A stretch of 64,000 nt of DNA from Desulfomicrobium baculatum DSM 4028 (GCF_000023225.1 NC_013173.1:1366501-1430500); one strand, 5' to 3'. Counted from the stretch's first letter, positions 18,301 through 27,156 are shown. Numbers and translations: made by a program. The notes: generated by a model from the letters alone, not told the origin.

Positions 18301-20409
18301 AGTGAAGATGATATTATTTCTTTGGAGTTTATGAATCTGTATTTTTCTAAATCTCCTAGATTAAACTTTAAAAAAATATATAATATTAAAAATTCAGCTG
18401 TATTAGCATTTACATTGGCAAATATTGCTATTTTAACTTTAGAAAATAATATAAATGATTTTTCACCTGATTTTGTCTTTAACATTGAAGATAGTAGTAT
18501 ACAATTTTGTGTTTTGAAGTGGTGTGTTATTACATGCTCTATGAACAATTTATTTCAAATGTCTATTTCGCTTATAGATCAATATAGTTCTTGTCAAAAA
18601 GGAAACAGTTCTTTTTTAGTGGAAATATTAAGCCATTGGATATCTCGATGCGACAATTTCTTAGAATTAGAAATATTTATTCAAACTATTGATCTTGCTT
18701 TAAGAAGTGTTGACAAAAATATATCAATAATAATGATTGATATAGCGTGTGGATTGTCTTTTTCTGGACACATAGATTACGTATCTAAATGTCTTGATGA
18801 GTTTTATTTAGGTTATAAATATGCCACTGATGATTGGATAAAAGTTAGTTTTTATAAAAAACTTTCATATATTGACACTTTATATCCAAATAATGATAAA
18901 GTTTTATATTGTATAAATCTTGTTAGAAATGATATAGAAACTTGGTCAATAATACATGGTATTTTATCTGATCATCATTATTTTAATCTTATGTATACGA
19001 ATATGAAGTTAGATGAGTATTGGGTTATTTTAGACTATTGCAGGAGAATTTCTTGGAATAGTGATGCTGAAGATATGTTTGTGAATGACTATTTATTTAA
19101 TATTTTGCCTGAGGATAGTCAGAAGTTATATTATATTGACAATATTTATAAGTTATTCAGGCTTGGTGAGGGATATCCTAGTCAGGACTGTTTAGTCGAA
19201 ATAGCAGGTCGTGTGTATGATCTAAATGATCATGATAAAGCAATTGAGTATATAAAAATGATTGAATGCCGTGATTTGGCGGTAGCTACGACTACTTCTT
19301 TGCTGTGGCAAACGCCTTTAGATCATAGTATTTATAATGAATTATTAAATTTATTAAGAGGTTTTATTTATAATAGAGATAGCGAGCGTGTGTTGCGAGG
19401 GTATTCTATATTACTTGATTCACTCGTCGAGAAAGGATTCTATCAAATTTCTGTTAAAATTTTTTTTAATTGTTTAAAGGTTATTAGTGATGAACGAGAT
19501 ATATATAAAATATATGATTTATTTTGTATAATTATAATTCCTTTTGTCAAGATGCATAAAAAGTATCAAAATCATTCTTTTAGTGGGCATTTTTTTAAAT
19601 TACTTTCAAATATTAAGACTTCTAATAATGTAAAATTTGATATATTTGCGTGCTTAATAATAAATTTCAAACAACTTAATATGTTAAGTTTAAATTTTTT
19701 TTCTTTTTTAGATGGTGTATTAAATTGTGATTTGTTTAAGACTTGGAATTATTTGCATTGTGCTATTTGGTGCGCTGATGTTAATTATAGATCGCTTTCG
19801 TTATATTACTTTAGAAAGGCTTACTCGAAAGAGTTTTTAATTTTATCTGAATATCGAAATGCCGTTGATATTTTTAACACTAAATGTATTATTGTTATTG
19901 AGATGGCAAGGTGTGGTTTTTATTACGAATCTAATAACTATTTTACATCATTATACTCTTGGTCTGTTTTGCATGGATACGAAAATTCTGTTTATTTTGG
20001 TTACTTGTCACATGTTTTCAGTACAGAAAATATTGCTTTTCATAATAAATTTGAATTTAGTTATGAAAATAAAAAATATAAATTTTTGTCCAGACTGACA
20101 TGTTCGTTAAATGAAGACAAGATATATTGTTTAAATAATATTTTAAAATTAGTTATTTTCAATAAACTTGATGAATTTTACATTGAATGCGATACTAATC
20201 AAAATAATTTAAAACAATTATTTGTGCGTAATCAAGAGCATGTAAATAATGAAGCAGAGATTTTTAGTTCATGCTCAAATTATTCCTATGATTATGATTT
20301 TATATTTGAAAAAATTTGTTTTTATGCATCTAAAATTATTATGAATGATAATATAGAAAGTATTTGTGATATTATTAAATTATTAAAAGATTATAAAACA
20401 TCTCTTTAG
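15349..20409 (+). CDS. Giant STAND-type NTPase with N-terminal RNxxAHG domain
   Basis: The ATG at 15349 follows AAAGAGG by 5 bases, giving 1686 residues. The N-terminal 200 residues include FRNKYAHGA (about 122-130), a pattern seen in N-terminal domains of bacterial STAND proteins and kinases. The NTPase core has Walker A GGPGIGKSAL (about 309-318) and Walker B MVLLVVDGLDECPE (about 401-414), followed by an Arg-containing helix and a winged-helix-like segment. That is the NACHT/STAND arrangement. The remaining roughly 1000 residues are helical, very rich in Ile, Asn, Lys, Tyr and Ser, probably repeats acting as a sensor arm. GC content falls sharply soon after the Walker A region (near 16.35 kb), as if a GC-rich front were joined to an AT-rich back. 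STAND proteins act as nucleotide-switched sensors, often in phage defence. Confidence 0.78.
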   Translation: MSDSGIFKFDDEKYRYIPGPLFTIVKEFHIEENVFKKAHRLINLFEWIYKWHSVLVVSDLMRGNKIAEDMKLFLSQVLREPSMGNWYYIFDYALEEMSAFSIAWVNLETLRAKHKRHSIVSFRNKYAHGAMPDDDECILDCKEYYPVLQDLLDSKMMKDLRLLVGHSGSTIMLLGPDEISVEKDVPSGQAAVLLPDGQLLDIWPLGVYQEDPLGIKGKGFYFFNSIRQKKEAIEQLSYELPSLRRNTNFWRPFLKVFPLKDWGQLPGWDFENFRSNIEQLTENFKGRELEQREIKDFMLNGHGTFMVWGGPGIGKSALVAKALKVVRAESSKTSSPSNVIIIEYFIERSSFYASVTEYLRYVNKKLDKYYKIKGIPIGNDESEMRMRLEERLNRIENKINNEMVLLVVDGLDECPEIRNYIPKSRYWLNVLILSREIVEVKDWWRTHDRENKSEKNLEKLSDNEIISLLYDVVDKYQKGFNKEYVFEVCRRSEGNPLYLKLLCDQIYDHGGMVESIDKIPTSLTDLYASTLKRISQQQGGAVALNVLRILAVAKDALSVNMIRLILSHNNKIHIDTQEIINGIDLCRELLFEKFEKNIKEYKFFHDSLRSWIEITYHNEKLMFSGLLAWLCRNWREFSDYEAKVYCFKFAAEHLYDVGDEDGMWELINDKEYFSEQLKYCENFNLESITLKNAVTLYENSNRALSLSRFLYAAMRLRRVIRDSEGRLFSKAKQYLFLNLSNIDLDEIKSILFDDDYINNPVFLNIFLHVLDKECSNYINKIVFDNHKIILMIEEVFKIYNVSTIDLRFISNNFCVSLIDKIYYIFKSSNINLAFDFSVLLIRAYPSLTKKLIRITISKKDSCYYDYFILLLKFVQEHDSTELKDVLFLLVFKCDMVHIKKLILNNILTKYISYCKQEYEINHLLITLVKRMSREGMFRESLSVISHVHEEALIKKLVFIVLQNMIIDGRFEENNYCIESYMEYLSEDDIISLEFMNLYFSKSPRLNFKKIYNIKNSAVLAFTLANIAILTLENNINDFSPDFVFNIEDSSIQFCVLKWCVITCSMNNLFQMSISLIDQYSSCQKGNSSFLVEILSHWISRCDNFLELEIFIQTIDLALRSVDKNISIIMIDIACGLSFSGHIDYVSKCLDEFYLGYKYATDDWIKVSFYKKLSYIDTLYPNNDKVLYCINLVRNDIETWSIIHGILSDHHYFNLMYTNMKLDEYWVILDYCRRISWNSDAEDMFVNDYLFNILPEDSQKLYYIDNIYKLFRLGEGYPSQDCLVEIAGRVYDLNDHDKAIEYIKMIECRDLAVATTTSLLWQTPLDHSIYNELLNLLRGFIYNRDSERVLRGYSILLDSLVEKGFYQISVKIFFNCLKVISDERDIYKIYDLFCIIIIPFVKMHKKYQNHSFSGHFFKLLSNIKTSNNVKFDIFACLIINFKQLNMLSLNFFSFLDGVLNCDLFKTWNYLHCAIWCADVNYRSLSLYYFRKAYSKEFLILSEYRNAVDIFNTKCIIVIEMARCGFYYESNNYFTSLYSWSVLHGYENSVYFGYLSHVFSTENIAFHNKFEFSYENKKYKFLSRLTCSLNEDKIYCLNNILKLVIFNKLDEFYIECDTNQNNLKQLFVRNQEHVNNEAEIFSSCSNYSYDYDFIFEKICFYASKIIMNDNIESICDIIKLLKDYKTSL

Positions 20410-20559
20410 GTATAATCATGTAAAATTTGATTTTATAAATTTTCTTAAAATTAATTACTGTTATTATTTTTTTTGATCCATTCCATAAGTGAAGTGCGAT
20501 TTCTCTTCTTATGGTGTCAATATATATCTTTAATAGCTCTGTAAAAACTGTCCGTTCGT

Positions 20560-20567
20560 CACCGTAT
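20560..20567 (+). promoter_or_regulatory. CACCGTAT element upstream of the RNA-repair cassette
   Basis: GTTCGTCACCGTAT, one base different from the common CACCGTAA, 98 bases before the nucleotidyltransferase start and in the same orientation. Confidence 0.4.
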
Positions 20568-20665
20568 ATACTCATCGAGACTCCTGTCACGGGTTTCTTT
20601 TTTCTGCTAGCGAACAAAATTTTGTCATCAACACCTACTATTTTTCAGACCAAGGTATCCAGACC

Positions 20666-22045
20666 ATGAACACAGTGCCTTTTTTCCTCGAACGTCTGAA
20701 CGAATCCTTCCAAAACAAGGCTTTCTTTGTCGGCGGATGCGTCCGCGACAAATTTTTTGGATATGATTCAAAGGATATCGATATTGAAGTCTATGGACAC
20801 GATTTTGATGCCATTTGTGAAGTGGTAAAAGGCATCCCTGTGGTTCAGGATGTTTTCGAGTGTGGGAAGAGCTTCAATGTCGTGAAGGTCCGGCTGATCT
20901 GTGGCGCTGATCTGGATATTGCGGTGCCTCGTCGAGAAGTTTCCACTGGTGGTGGTCATAAGGATTATGTGATTCTGCCGGATCCATCCATGAGCCCAGA
21001 AGAGGCTTCAGCTCGCAGGGATTTCAGCATGAATGCCTTGATGGAAACTTTTGATGGTGAGATCATCGATTTCCATAACGGCGTTCAGGACCTGAAAACG
21101 CAACGTCTTCGTGCTATCGGGAACTCATTTCTTGATGACCCGTTGCGTGTCCTCCGAGGCATGCAATTTGCCGGCAGGTTTGGCCTGAGAGTTGAGGAGC
21201 ATACTGCCTATCTTTGTGCGCTTATTTCAGGCCGCGTCCTTGCCATGTCCAAGGAGCGGATTTGGGGTGAGTGGGAGAAGCTGCTGTCGAAGTCAGATAA
21301 GCCGTCATTCGGCATCCAGTTTCTCGAGGATACGGGAGCTATCGTTCTCTATCCGGAATTGTCCGCTCTTGATGGTCTGCGTCAGGACCCGACACATCAT
21401 CCGGAAGGGTGTGTCCTTACTCATACGAAGATGGTGCTGGACGAAGGGGCGCGTATCGCGCTCAAAGAGAATCTCGAACATCAAAGCAGGGTGATTCTTC
21501 TTCTGGCATGCATTTGTCATGACTTCGGCAAGGCTCTGACCACTACCATGGTTGATGGCCGGATCTCGTGCCATGGGCATGCTGAAGCTGGATCAGAAAT
21601 GACCGCGGCCTTCCTGGATTCGATCGGGGCGCCAGCGGCCCTTCGTGAGCCTGTGAGTCAGCTTTGTCAGCACCACATGGATTTGATTTCTGGGGATGTC
21701 ACAGCAAAGCAGGTTCGCAAGCTTGCGAACAAGATCAATCGATCGAGCAGCCTTGGTCTACTTAAACATCTCATCGTTGCCGATAATCTGGGGCGAGGTA
21801 GCGCGTCCAGGTATCCAGCGGTTGTGGACGAGATGATGGAGTTGGCCAAGGCTGAAGATGTTACCAACACGGCTCCGAAACCGCTTCTCCAGGGTAGAGA
21901 CCTTGTCCGGATGGGACTGAAGCAGGGCCCAATGTTTGGCAGGATTCTCAACGATGTCTATGAGAAGCAGCTTGATGGGCAAATTTGCTCGCTTGATGAA
22001 GCTGTAGAGTATGTCGCAAAAGGTTTGGAAAATAATCAGTATTGA
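20666..22045 (+). CDS. CCA-adding-type tRNA nucleotidyltransferase with HD domain
   Basis: The 459-residue product has the class II poly(A) polymerase/CCA-transferase head: VGGCVRD (22-28) and the metal-binding DIDIEV (37-42), followed by the ARRDFSMNALM motif and DDPLRVLRGMQFAGRF. A C-terminal HD phosphohydrolase domain follows (CICHDFGKA around 281-289, with further His at HGHAE and QHHMD). E. coli Cca has this order at 412 residues. The enzyme adds or repairs the 3'-CCA of tRNA; the HD part can remove 2',3'-cyclic phosphates and 3' phosphates. Here it heads a cluster with an RNA ligase and a HD-kinase, so RNA repair rather than housekeeping tRNA maturation is likely. A strong terminator follows. 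Confidence 0.85.
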   Translation: MNTVPFFLERLNESFQNKAFFVGGCVRDKFFGYDSKDIDIEVYGHDFDAICEVVKGIPVVQDVFECGKSFNVVKVRLICGADLDIAVPRREVSTGGGHKDYVILPDPSMSPEEASARRDFSMNALMETFDGEIIDFHNGVQDLKTQRLRAIGNSFLDDPLRVLRGMQFAGRFGLRVEEHTAYLCALISGRVLAMSKERIWGEWEKLLSKSDKPSFGIQFLEDTGAIVLYPELSALDGLRQDPTHHPEGCVLTHTKMVLDEGARIALKENLEHQSRVILLLACICHDFGKALTTTMVDGRISCHGHAEAGSEMTAAFLDSIGAPAALREPVSQLCQHHMDLISGDVTAKQVRKLANKINRSSSLGLLKHLIVADNLGRGSASRYPAVVDEMMELAKAEDVTNTAPKPLLQGRDLVRMGLKQGPMFGRILNDVYEKQLDGQICSLDEAVEYVAKGLENNQY

Positions 22046-22050
22046 TACAT

Positions 22051-22092
22051 CCGCCATGGTTGAAGGATTTCAACCATGGCGGATTTCTTTTT
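22051..22092 (+). terminator. Strong intrinsic terminator after the nucleotidyltransferase gene
   Basis: A perfect 14-bp stem, CCGCCATGGTTGAA paired with its complement (22051-22064 and 22069-22082), has a 4-base loop and runs into ATTTCTTTTT. It separates the nucleotidyltransferase gene from the methyltransferase-ligase-kinase genes. Confidence 0.9.
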
Positions 22093-22128
22093 CGAATCAA
22101 GTCACAACAAGTGGGGCGTAGTGTTTAT

Positions 22129-22767
22129 ATGCATGAAGAAAAATATTATTGGGATTTTTTAAAAGCATATATCCTAGGAAAATTTCCTGAATCACAATTT
22201 TTTTCGGATGAACAGATTGTAAGTAAAGGACGCGATGAAGATTTAAAATTGTATCATTTCAAAAGAAAAGAAATTTTGCCGAGAGTGCACCATGTTATAG
22301 GAATGCTGAAAAGTATGTTTCCTGCAACACTGCTTGACGTAGGCTCTGGACGCGGAACTTTTCTTTGGCCTCTCCTAGAAGCGTTGCCTGATCTTGAAGT
22401 GACTTCTATCGATCTCAATGAAGATGCGATTCGTGTTTGCCAAGATGTTCATGCCGGAGGGATGAGGCGGTTGAGGGGGCGACTCATGGACGCACGCAGC
22501 CTCGATTTCGATTCCGGCTCATTCGATGGAGTGACACTTTTGGAGGTCCTGGAACATATGGAGAATCCTGAAGATGCCGTGGCTGAGGCCTGCCGTGTAT
22601 CCAGAAGTTTTGTTATAGTCAGTGTTCCATCAAAGCCCGATGACAATCCGGAGCATATTCATCTGTTTGACCAAGAGATGATTCGAAGCATGTTTGCTCG
22701 GTGCAGTGTCAGGAATATCCGGTTTGAACATATCCGGGAGCATATGATAGCCATGGTGACAAAATGA
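22129..22767 (+). CDS. Class I SAM-dependent methyltransferase in RNA-repair cluster
   Basis: Upstream in-frame codons run through the terminator hairpin, so the ATG at 22129 is the more likely start (212 residues). Motif I is LLDVGSGRGTF (about 69-79), an acidic motif II region TSIDLNED follows, then GVTLLEVLEHM and VIVSVPSKP. EVLEH followed later by HIHLF recalls the metal-binding layout of the Hen1 3'-terminal 2'-O-methyltransferase, but EVLEH also occurs in unrelated methyltransferases such as UbiG, so the substrate is open. It ends in an ATGA overlap with the RNA ligase gene, supporting a role in RNA repair or marking. Confidence 0.7.
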   Translation: MHEEKYYWDFLKAYILGKFPESQFFSDEQIVSKGRDEDLKLYHFKRKEILPRVHHVIGMLKSMFPATLLDVGSGRGTFLWPLLEALPDLEVTSIDLNEDAIRVCQDVHAGGMRRLRGRLMDARSLDFDSGSFDGVTLLEVLEHMENPEDAVAEACRVSRSFVIVSVPSKPDDNPEHIHLFDQEMIRSMFARCSVRNIRFEHIREHMIAMVTK

Positions 22768-23573
22768 GTGATATTCCACTGATAATAAAATATCCTCGTA
22801 CCAATCATCTGGAAGGTTCTCGATTTCAGGCCGGTGATGATGAATTGGAAACGATTCCTTTCGCACATATCGCTGGTAAAAATATGGTCATTGAAGAGAA
22901 GGTTGATGGCGCGAACGCAGCAATTCGATTCGCTGCTGACGGGACGCTGCTTTTGCAAAGCAGGGGGCATTTTTTATCGGGCGGTCCAAGAGAAAAACAA
23001 TTTTCGCTGTTTAAGAAGTGGGCTGTGTGCCACCAATATTCATTGTATGATATTTTAGGAAGTCGCTATATTCTTTATGGTGAGTGGTTATATGCTAAGC
23101 ATACTATATACTATGACTTGCTTCCGCACTACTTTCTAGAATTTGATATTTTTGACACTCAAGAAAGAATATTTCTATCTACTGATTTAAGAAGTAAGAT
23201 AACAGCGTCTTCAAAATTGTGCTCTGTGCCTGTTTTAAAAAGTGGTGTGATAGATTGTAAAAATGATCTTCTTGCTCTTGTAGGAGCGTCTCAATTCAGA
23301 AGTGGTTCCTATCAAAATTCAGATAGTGGCGGAAGAAAAGGCGGTAGCTCTGATTCAAGTCCTCATGGGTTAGCTGGAAAGCTTTGCTGCTCTGACAGGA
23401 TGATGGAGGGTATATACATAAAGATTGAAGAGAATGGCCAAGTAGTCGATCGATTAAAGTATGTTCGTGGTGAATTCTGTAATAATGTCGCAGTTTCAGA
23501 AAATAGTTGGGTCAAACAACCAATAATTCCTAATCAGCTCATGCCGGGGGTGGACATTTTTGCCCATGTTTAA
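22764..23573 (+). CDS. RNA ligase (nucleotidyltransferase superfamily, KxDG)
   Basis: The 269-residue product shows the ligase motifs in order: motif I EEKVDGANAAI with the adenylated Lys46, SRGHFL, motif III-like YILYGEWLYAKH with LEFDIFD, motif IV EGIYIKIE and motif V RLKYVRGEF. Size and motifs fit the compact RNA ligases such as T4 Rnl2 and Deinococcus DRB0094 rather than DNA ligases. The insert around 185-200 is Gly/Ser-rich. It overlaps both neighbours, so ligase, methyltransferase and HD-kinase should be made together as a sealing and healing unit. Confidence 0.85.
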   Translation: MSDIPLIIKYPRTNHLEGSRFQAGDDELETIPFAHIAGKNMVIEEKVDGANAAIRFAADGTLLLQSRGHFLSGGPREKQFSLFKKWAVCHQYSLYDILGSRYILYGEWLYAKHTIYYDLLPHYFLEFDIFDTQERIFLSTDLRSKITASSKLCSVPVLKSGVIDCKNDLLALVGASQFRSGSYQNSDSGGRKGGSSDSSPHGLAGKLCCSDRMMEGIYIKIEENGQVVDRLKYVRGEFCNNVAVSENSWVKQPIIPNQLMPGVDIFAHV

Positions 23574-24696
23574 TTTGAAAAAAGTGATTCCAGATCAGTC
23601 GGACTGGACTATTCGGTGGGATAAAGTGTGTTCCGAATTTCCTGAACTGTCTGCGCTGCGCGGTTGTCCTCAATCAGATCGGTATCATGGGGAAGGTGAT
23701 GTTTGGGAGCACACTAAGATGGTTTGCGAATCTTTGGTTGCTCTGAGCGAGTGGAGATCCCTCCGTCCGGATGACAGAGAGAATTTGTTTCTTGCTGCCC
23801 TGCTGCACGATATTGGGAAGCCTGGTACGACTAAAGATGATGATGGGGTTATTACCGCTCGAAAACATGCTCAACGTGGTGCGATTCTTGCGCGAAATTA
23901 CCTTTGGGAGCGTGACGTTCCTCTGACGCGGCGTGAGTTGATCGTGCAGCTCGTATTGTTTCATCAAGCACCATTGCATTTAATGAGGATGAATAATGCT
24001 GAAAAACTTGTGCTGAGAATCAGTTGCTCCGTTCGTTGTGACCACTTGGCGCTGCTCGCCCGGGCAGATTGTCTTGGGAGGATAGCAATGGATCGGGAAA
24101 AGATATTTGATGGTCTGGATATGTTCGTCGAGTATTGTTCTGACTTGAATTGCTTGAACTCCGCTTTCCCATTTCCTTCAGAGCACACCCGTTTTAAATA
24201 TTTCTCGGAAGAGAATAGATCGCCCGTTGTCGATGTTTTTAATGATACCTCGTTTGAGGTGACTTTGCTTTCCGGGTTGCCAGGGGCAGGTAAGGACTAC
24301 TGGATAAGGTATAATTCATGTGGACTGCCGGTGATTTCCCTGGATGAGATTCGGAAGGAACTGAAAATAGACCCGTCTGAATCTCAGGGGCGAGTTGTGA
24401 ATCATGCTCGTGATCTGGCAAAGATATTTCTTCGAAAAAAAGAACCATTCATCTGGAATGCGACAAATGTTACACGTGAAATGAGAAGCAGATGTATTAG
24501 TTTATTCTCTGCTTATAATGCTAGAATTCGTGTCGTATATATAGAATCAAGTTTTAAAAATATTTATTTGCAAAATGAATCTAGGGATGCTGTTGTTCCG
24601 AAACGTGTAATTGATAAATTGAGGATGAAATGGGAGTTACCAGAAATTGTTGAGTCACATCAGTTAGAATTTTTTGAAAACAAAAAGATGTCATGA
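23566..24696 (+). CDS. HD phosphohydrolase fused to polynucleotide kinase
   Basis: The ATG at 23566 lies within the end of the ligase gene; 376 residues. The N-terminal half is an HD domain: EHTKMV, then LLHDIGKPG (His81-Asp82) and a later FHQAP. From about 230 a P-loop kinase starts with LLSGLPGAGKDYW, then SLDEIRKEL and a C-terminal lid region rich in Arg. The same order is known in Deinococcus DRB0098, a bifunctional 3' phosphatase and 5' kinase encoded near the DRB0094 ligase. The protein would heal both RNA ends before sealing. The last 60 codons are more AT-rich. Confidence 0.85.
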   Translation: MFNLKKVIPDQSDWTIRWDKVCSEFPELSALRGCPQSDRYHGEGDVWEHTKMVCESLVALSEWRSLRPDDRENLFLAALLHDIGKPGTTKDDDGVITARKHAQRGAILARNYLWERDVPLTRRELIVQLVLFHQAPLHLMRMNNAEKLVLRISCSVRCDHLALLARADCLGRIAMDREKIFDGLDMFVEYCSDLNCLNSAFPFPSEHTRFKYFSEENRSPVVDVFNDTSFEVTLLSGLPGAGKDYWIRYNSCGLPVISLDEIRKELKIDPSESQGRVVNHARDLAKIFLRKKEPFIWNATNVTREMRSRCISLFSAYNARIRVVYIESSFKNIYLQNESRDAVVPKRVIDKLRMKWELPEIVESHQLEFFENKKMS

Positions 24697-24784
24697 TTTT
24701 TCAGATCAGATACTTCATACAACTGCATTGATCCAGTCATAAGTTCTACGAATTTTCCTTATCTTCTCAAATCTCCTCTTTCAT

Positions 24785-24792
24785 CACCGTAA
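24785..24792 (+). promoter_or_regulatory. CACCGTAA element upstream of the double AAA+ gene
   Basis: CTTTCATCACCGTAA, 56-71 bases before the two possible starts of the double AAA+ gene and in the same orientation. Confidence 0.5.
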
Positions 24793-24863
24793 TAATGACC
24801 TGAAGAGCCCGTTCATCATATGGGCCTTGCGCATGGACCTGTAGGTTTGTGCGGCCTCAGGAA

Positions 24864-27095
24864 ATGAGAACGAATCATCCCCATCTGCGAGGAGTTATGC
24901 AAGGTTTTTATCTTAATCAAAAGGGTGTTCGCCCAACAGACAATACTCCAGAGAGTCGATATGCCAGGTTGCAAGCTGCTCAATGGATAACGAGGCTATT
25001 GGACAGAAACATTGAACTCAGCGATGCATTTTTTGAATGCGTGGAGTGGTGCTGTGGTGGTTTGGATTTCTGTGTGCAGGCCCTCGGCAAAGAGATTCTC
25101 AAACCAGGAGGGACACGGAGTGCGGAAATACTATCTCGTCACTACGAAGAGCTGCTGGAAGTTACTCCTAGCAGGCGCAGCGGTGCGTTTGGAGATTTTG
25201 TCGACACGCATCCCGAATATTCGAGATTTCTATCCCACCTCATTCAAGACCAATGTCGAGCCATTTCTCGTGTTAGTAGAAAGAAACCTCGTGCCTTTGC
25301 ACGTGCCGCTGAGCATCTTCAGTATATTTTCGGTCTTGATGAAGAGAGTATCGATTTTTGCGAATTTTTGTTCATGAACAGGGCATTCAGGTCTGTTGAG
25401 CGGTATTTTGAAGATGACCTCAAGGTGTTCGGTTTTGGAGCCACGGATTTCATGGCCCATATGCTCGGCATGTCAACATCGAAATGTCGACAGATTATTC
25501 AGCAATTAATCAACCTTGGAGTTGCTGAAAACAGGAACGGTTGCGTGGTGCTCACCGATTCCATCAAGGATTTTTGGGATGAGGCCGATCCAAGAAAAAT
25601 ATCGGAGTCTTTTTGCGCCCCCTTGAAAGGAGAAGTCCTGCCCTTGGAGTGCTTCAATATTCCTGAAGAATATATTGCTCATGTGCAGGATCTTTTGCAG
25701 CAACCAGGCGACAGTCCCGTCCACATACTCCTTTACGGTGCTCCAGGGACAGGCAAAACCACTTTCGCGCGCAGTCTCGCCGCCGCTTCTGGGCTTTCTG
25801 CGTGGGCAGTGAACGCTCCGCAAAATGCAGACCACGACCGACGGGCTCAACTCATGGCGGGAGTTGGCGTCGTTTCACGGCATGAAAAAGCTTTCTTGCT
25901 GGTGGATGAAGCCGAGCGGCTTCTTGATTGTGACATGTTTGCTGCTTTCAGGCAGAATACAACGGATAAGGCCTGGTTGAACAGTTTTATGGAAAAGCCC
26001 GGCCAGCGCATCATCTGGATAACGAACCACGTGCACCATCTGGAAGAGGCGGTACTTCGACGCTTCCATTTTAGCATCCAGTTTGAACCGCTGGGACGAA
26101 AAGAACGTATCCGTATGTGGCGACAGATACTGGAGCGTTATGGGGTGCTGAACCGAGTTGATGAGAGTTCCCTTAAGGAGTTGGCGCGGACCTACGATGT
26201 TCCGGCATCGGTCATCGAGATGGCCGTCGACCAGGCGAAGAGCTTGTGTAAGCGCAAGCAAAAGGGCTTTGTCCAAGCTCTTAAGCGGGTTGTAGCGTCC
26301 TATGCACTTTTGAAAGCAGGTGGAGAAAAGCCGCGCAGGAAGAAAACCGTGGCTTCAAATTATGACCCTAAAGGCGTAACGCTGGAAGGCTCAGTCCAAG
26401 AACTCGAAAAGAAGCTCGTGCGAGGAGATTCGCTGCTGCGCCGGGGAGAGGATATTGGCGCGGGAGCGTTTACAATGCTGTTTTACGGGCCTCCAGGAAC
26501 TGGCAAAACCGCCCTTGCCAGATACCTGGCTGACAAGCTCGACCGTGAGTGCATGGTGGTCCGCGCCAGCGATCTCCTGGCTCCATATGTGGGCATGACC
26601 GAGAGGCTTATTGCCAAAGCTTTTGCTGACGCTGAGCGAGAGGGCGCGGTGCTTGTCATCGATGAAGCCGACAGTTTCCTGTTCTCGCGCGATATGGCGA
26701 CACACTCCTGGGAAACCACGCAAGTCAATGAATTCCTGACCGCACTTGAGGAGTGCCGGGGTATTTGCGTCTGCACGACGAACAGACGGGATCTGATGGA
26801 TCCGGCTGTAATGCGCAGGTTCAGCCATAAGGTCAGTTTTGGTTATGCCAAGTTTGAGCAGGCGAAAGCGCTGTATTCGTCGATGCTCGCTCCAATGGTT
26901 GGGACAACGCTACCGGCCACTCTCGAGGCCAGCCTCGCACTCATGAAGAAGCTTACCCCTGGAGATTTTCATGCTGTTCGAGCCCAGATGCGTCATGCGG
27001 AGGAGACCGTGACCCACGAGGATCTCATCCGCGCTTTGAAGCGGGAGCAGGAGTTGAAGCTAGACTCCCAGGGAGGAGGAATGGGGTTCATATAG
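24864..27095 (+). CDS. Tandem AAA+ ATPase (Cdc48-like double ring)
   Basis: The start is uncertain: ATG 24864 or GTG 24849, neither with a good ribosome binding site; 743 residues from the ATG. The N-terminal 260 residues are helical and include a possible winged helix (SKCRQIIQQLINLGVAENRN). AAA domain 1 has YGAPGTGKTTF (about 291-301), FLLVDEAER and LRRFHF. Domain 2 has YGPPGTGKTAL (about 541-551), VLVIDEADSF, CVCTTNRRDL and MRRFSH. Both have intact Walker A and B motifs and arginine fingers. Two AAA modules in one chain resemble Cdc48/p97, which unfolds or extracts proteins. Partners are probably encoded in the neighbouring FGE/VWA operon, which shares the CACCGTAA element. Confidence 0.82.
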   Translation: MRTNHPHLRGVMQGFYLNQKGVRPTDNTPESRYARLQAAQWITRLLDRNIELSDAFFECVEWCCGGLDFCVQALGKEILKPGGTRSAEILSRHYEELLEVTPSRRSGAFGDFVDTHPEYSRFLSHLIQDQCRAISRVSRKKPRAFARAAEHLQYIFGLDEESIDFCEFLFMNRAFRSVERYFEDDLKVFGFGATDFMAHMLGMSTSKCRQIIQQLINLGVAENRNGCVVLTDSIKDFWDEADPRKISESFCAPLKGEVLPLECFNIPEEYIAHVQDLLQQPGDSPVHILLYGAPGTGKTTFARSLAAASGLSAWAVNAPQNADHDRRAQLMAGVGVVSRHEKAFLLVDEAERLLDCDMFAAFRQNTTDKAWLNSFMEKPGQRIIWITNHVHHLEEAVLRRFHFSIQFEPLGRKERIRMWRQILERYGVLNRVDESSLKELARTYDVPASVIEMAVDQAKSLCKRKQKGFVQALKRVVASYALLKAGGEKPRRKKTVASNYDPKGVTLEGSVQELEKKLVRGDSLLRRGEDIGAGAFTMLFYGPPGTGKTALARYLADKLDRECMVVRASDLLAPYVGMTERLIAKAFADAEREGAVLVIDEADSFLFSRDMATHSWETTQVNEFLTALEECRGICVCTTNRRDLMDPAVMRRFSHKVSFGYAKFEQAKALYSSMLAPMVGTTLPATLEASLALMKKLTPGDFHAVRAQMRHAEETVTHEDLIRALKREQELKLDSQGGGMGFI

Positions 27096-27156
27096 GGTGT
27101 CAGGGCACGGAGAAATTTTCGTATTTTTTAGTTCATTGTCAGTTTTTGTCTTTCGT

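Noticed and set aside
20375-20617. 80-codon minus-strand gene between the STAND gene and the nucleotidyltransferase
   Set aside because: It overlaps the STAND gene end, has no good ribosome binding site and lies over the CACCGTAT element.
22129-22767. Firm Hen1 assignment for the methyltransferase
   Set aside because: The EVLEH motif is also present in many small-molecule methyltransferases; the Hen1 reading is kept only as a possibility.
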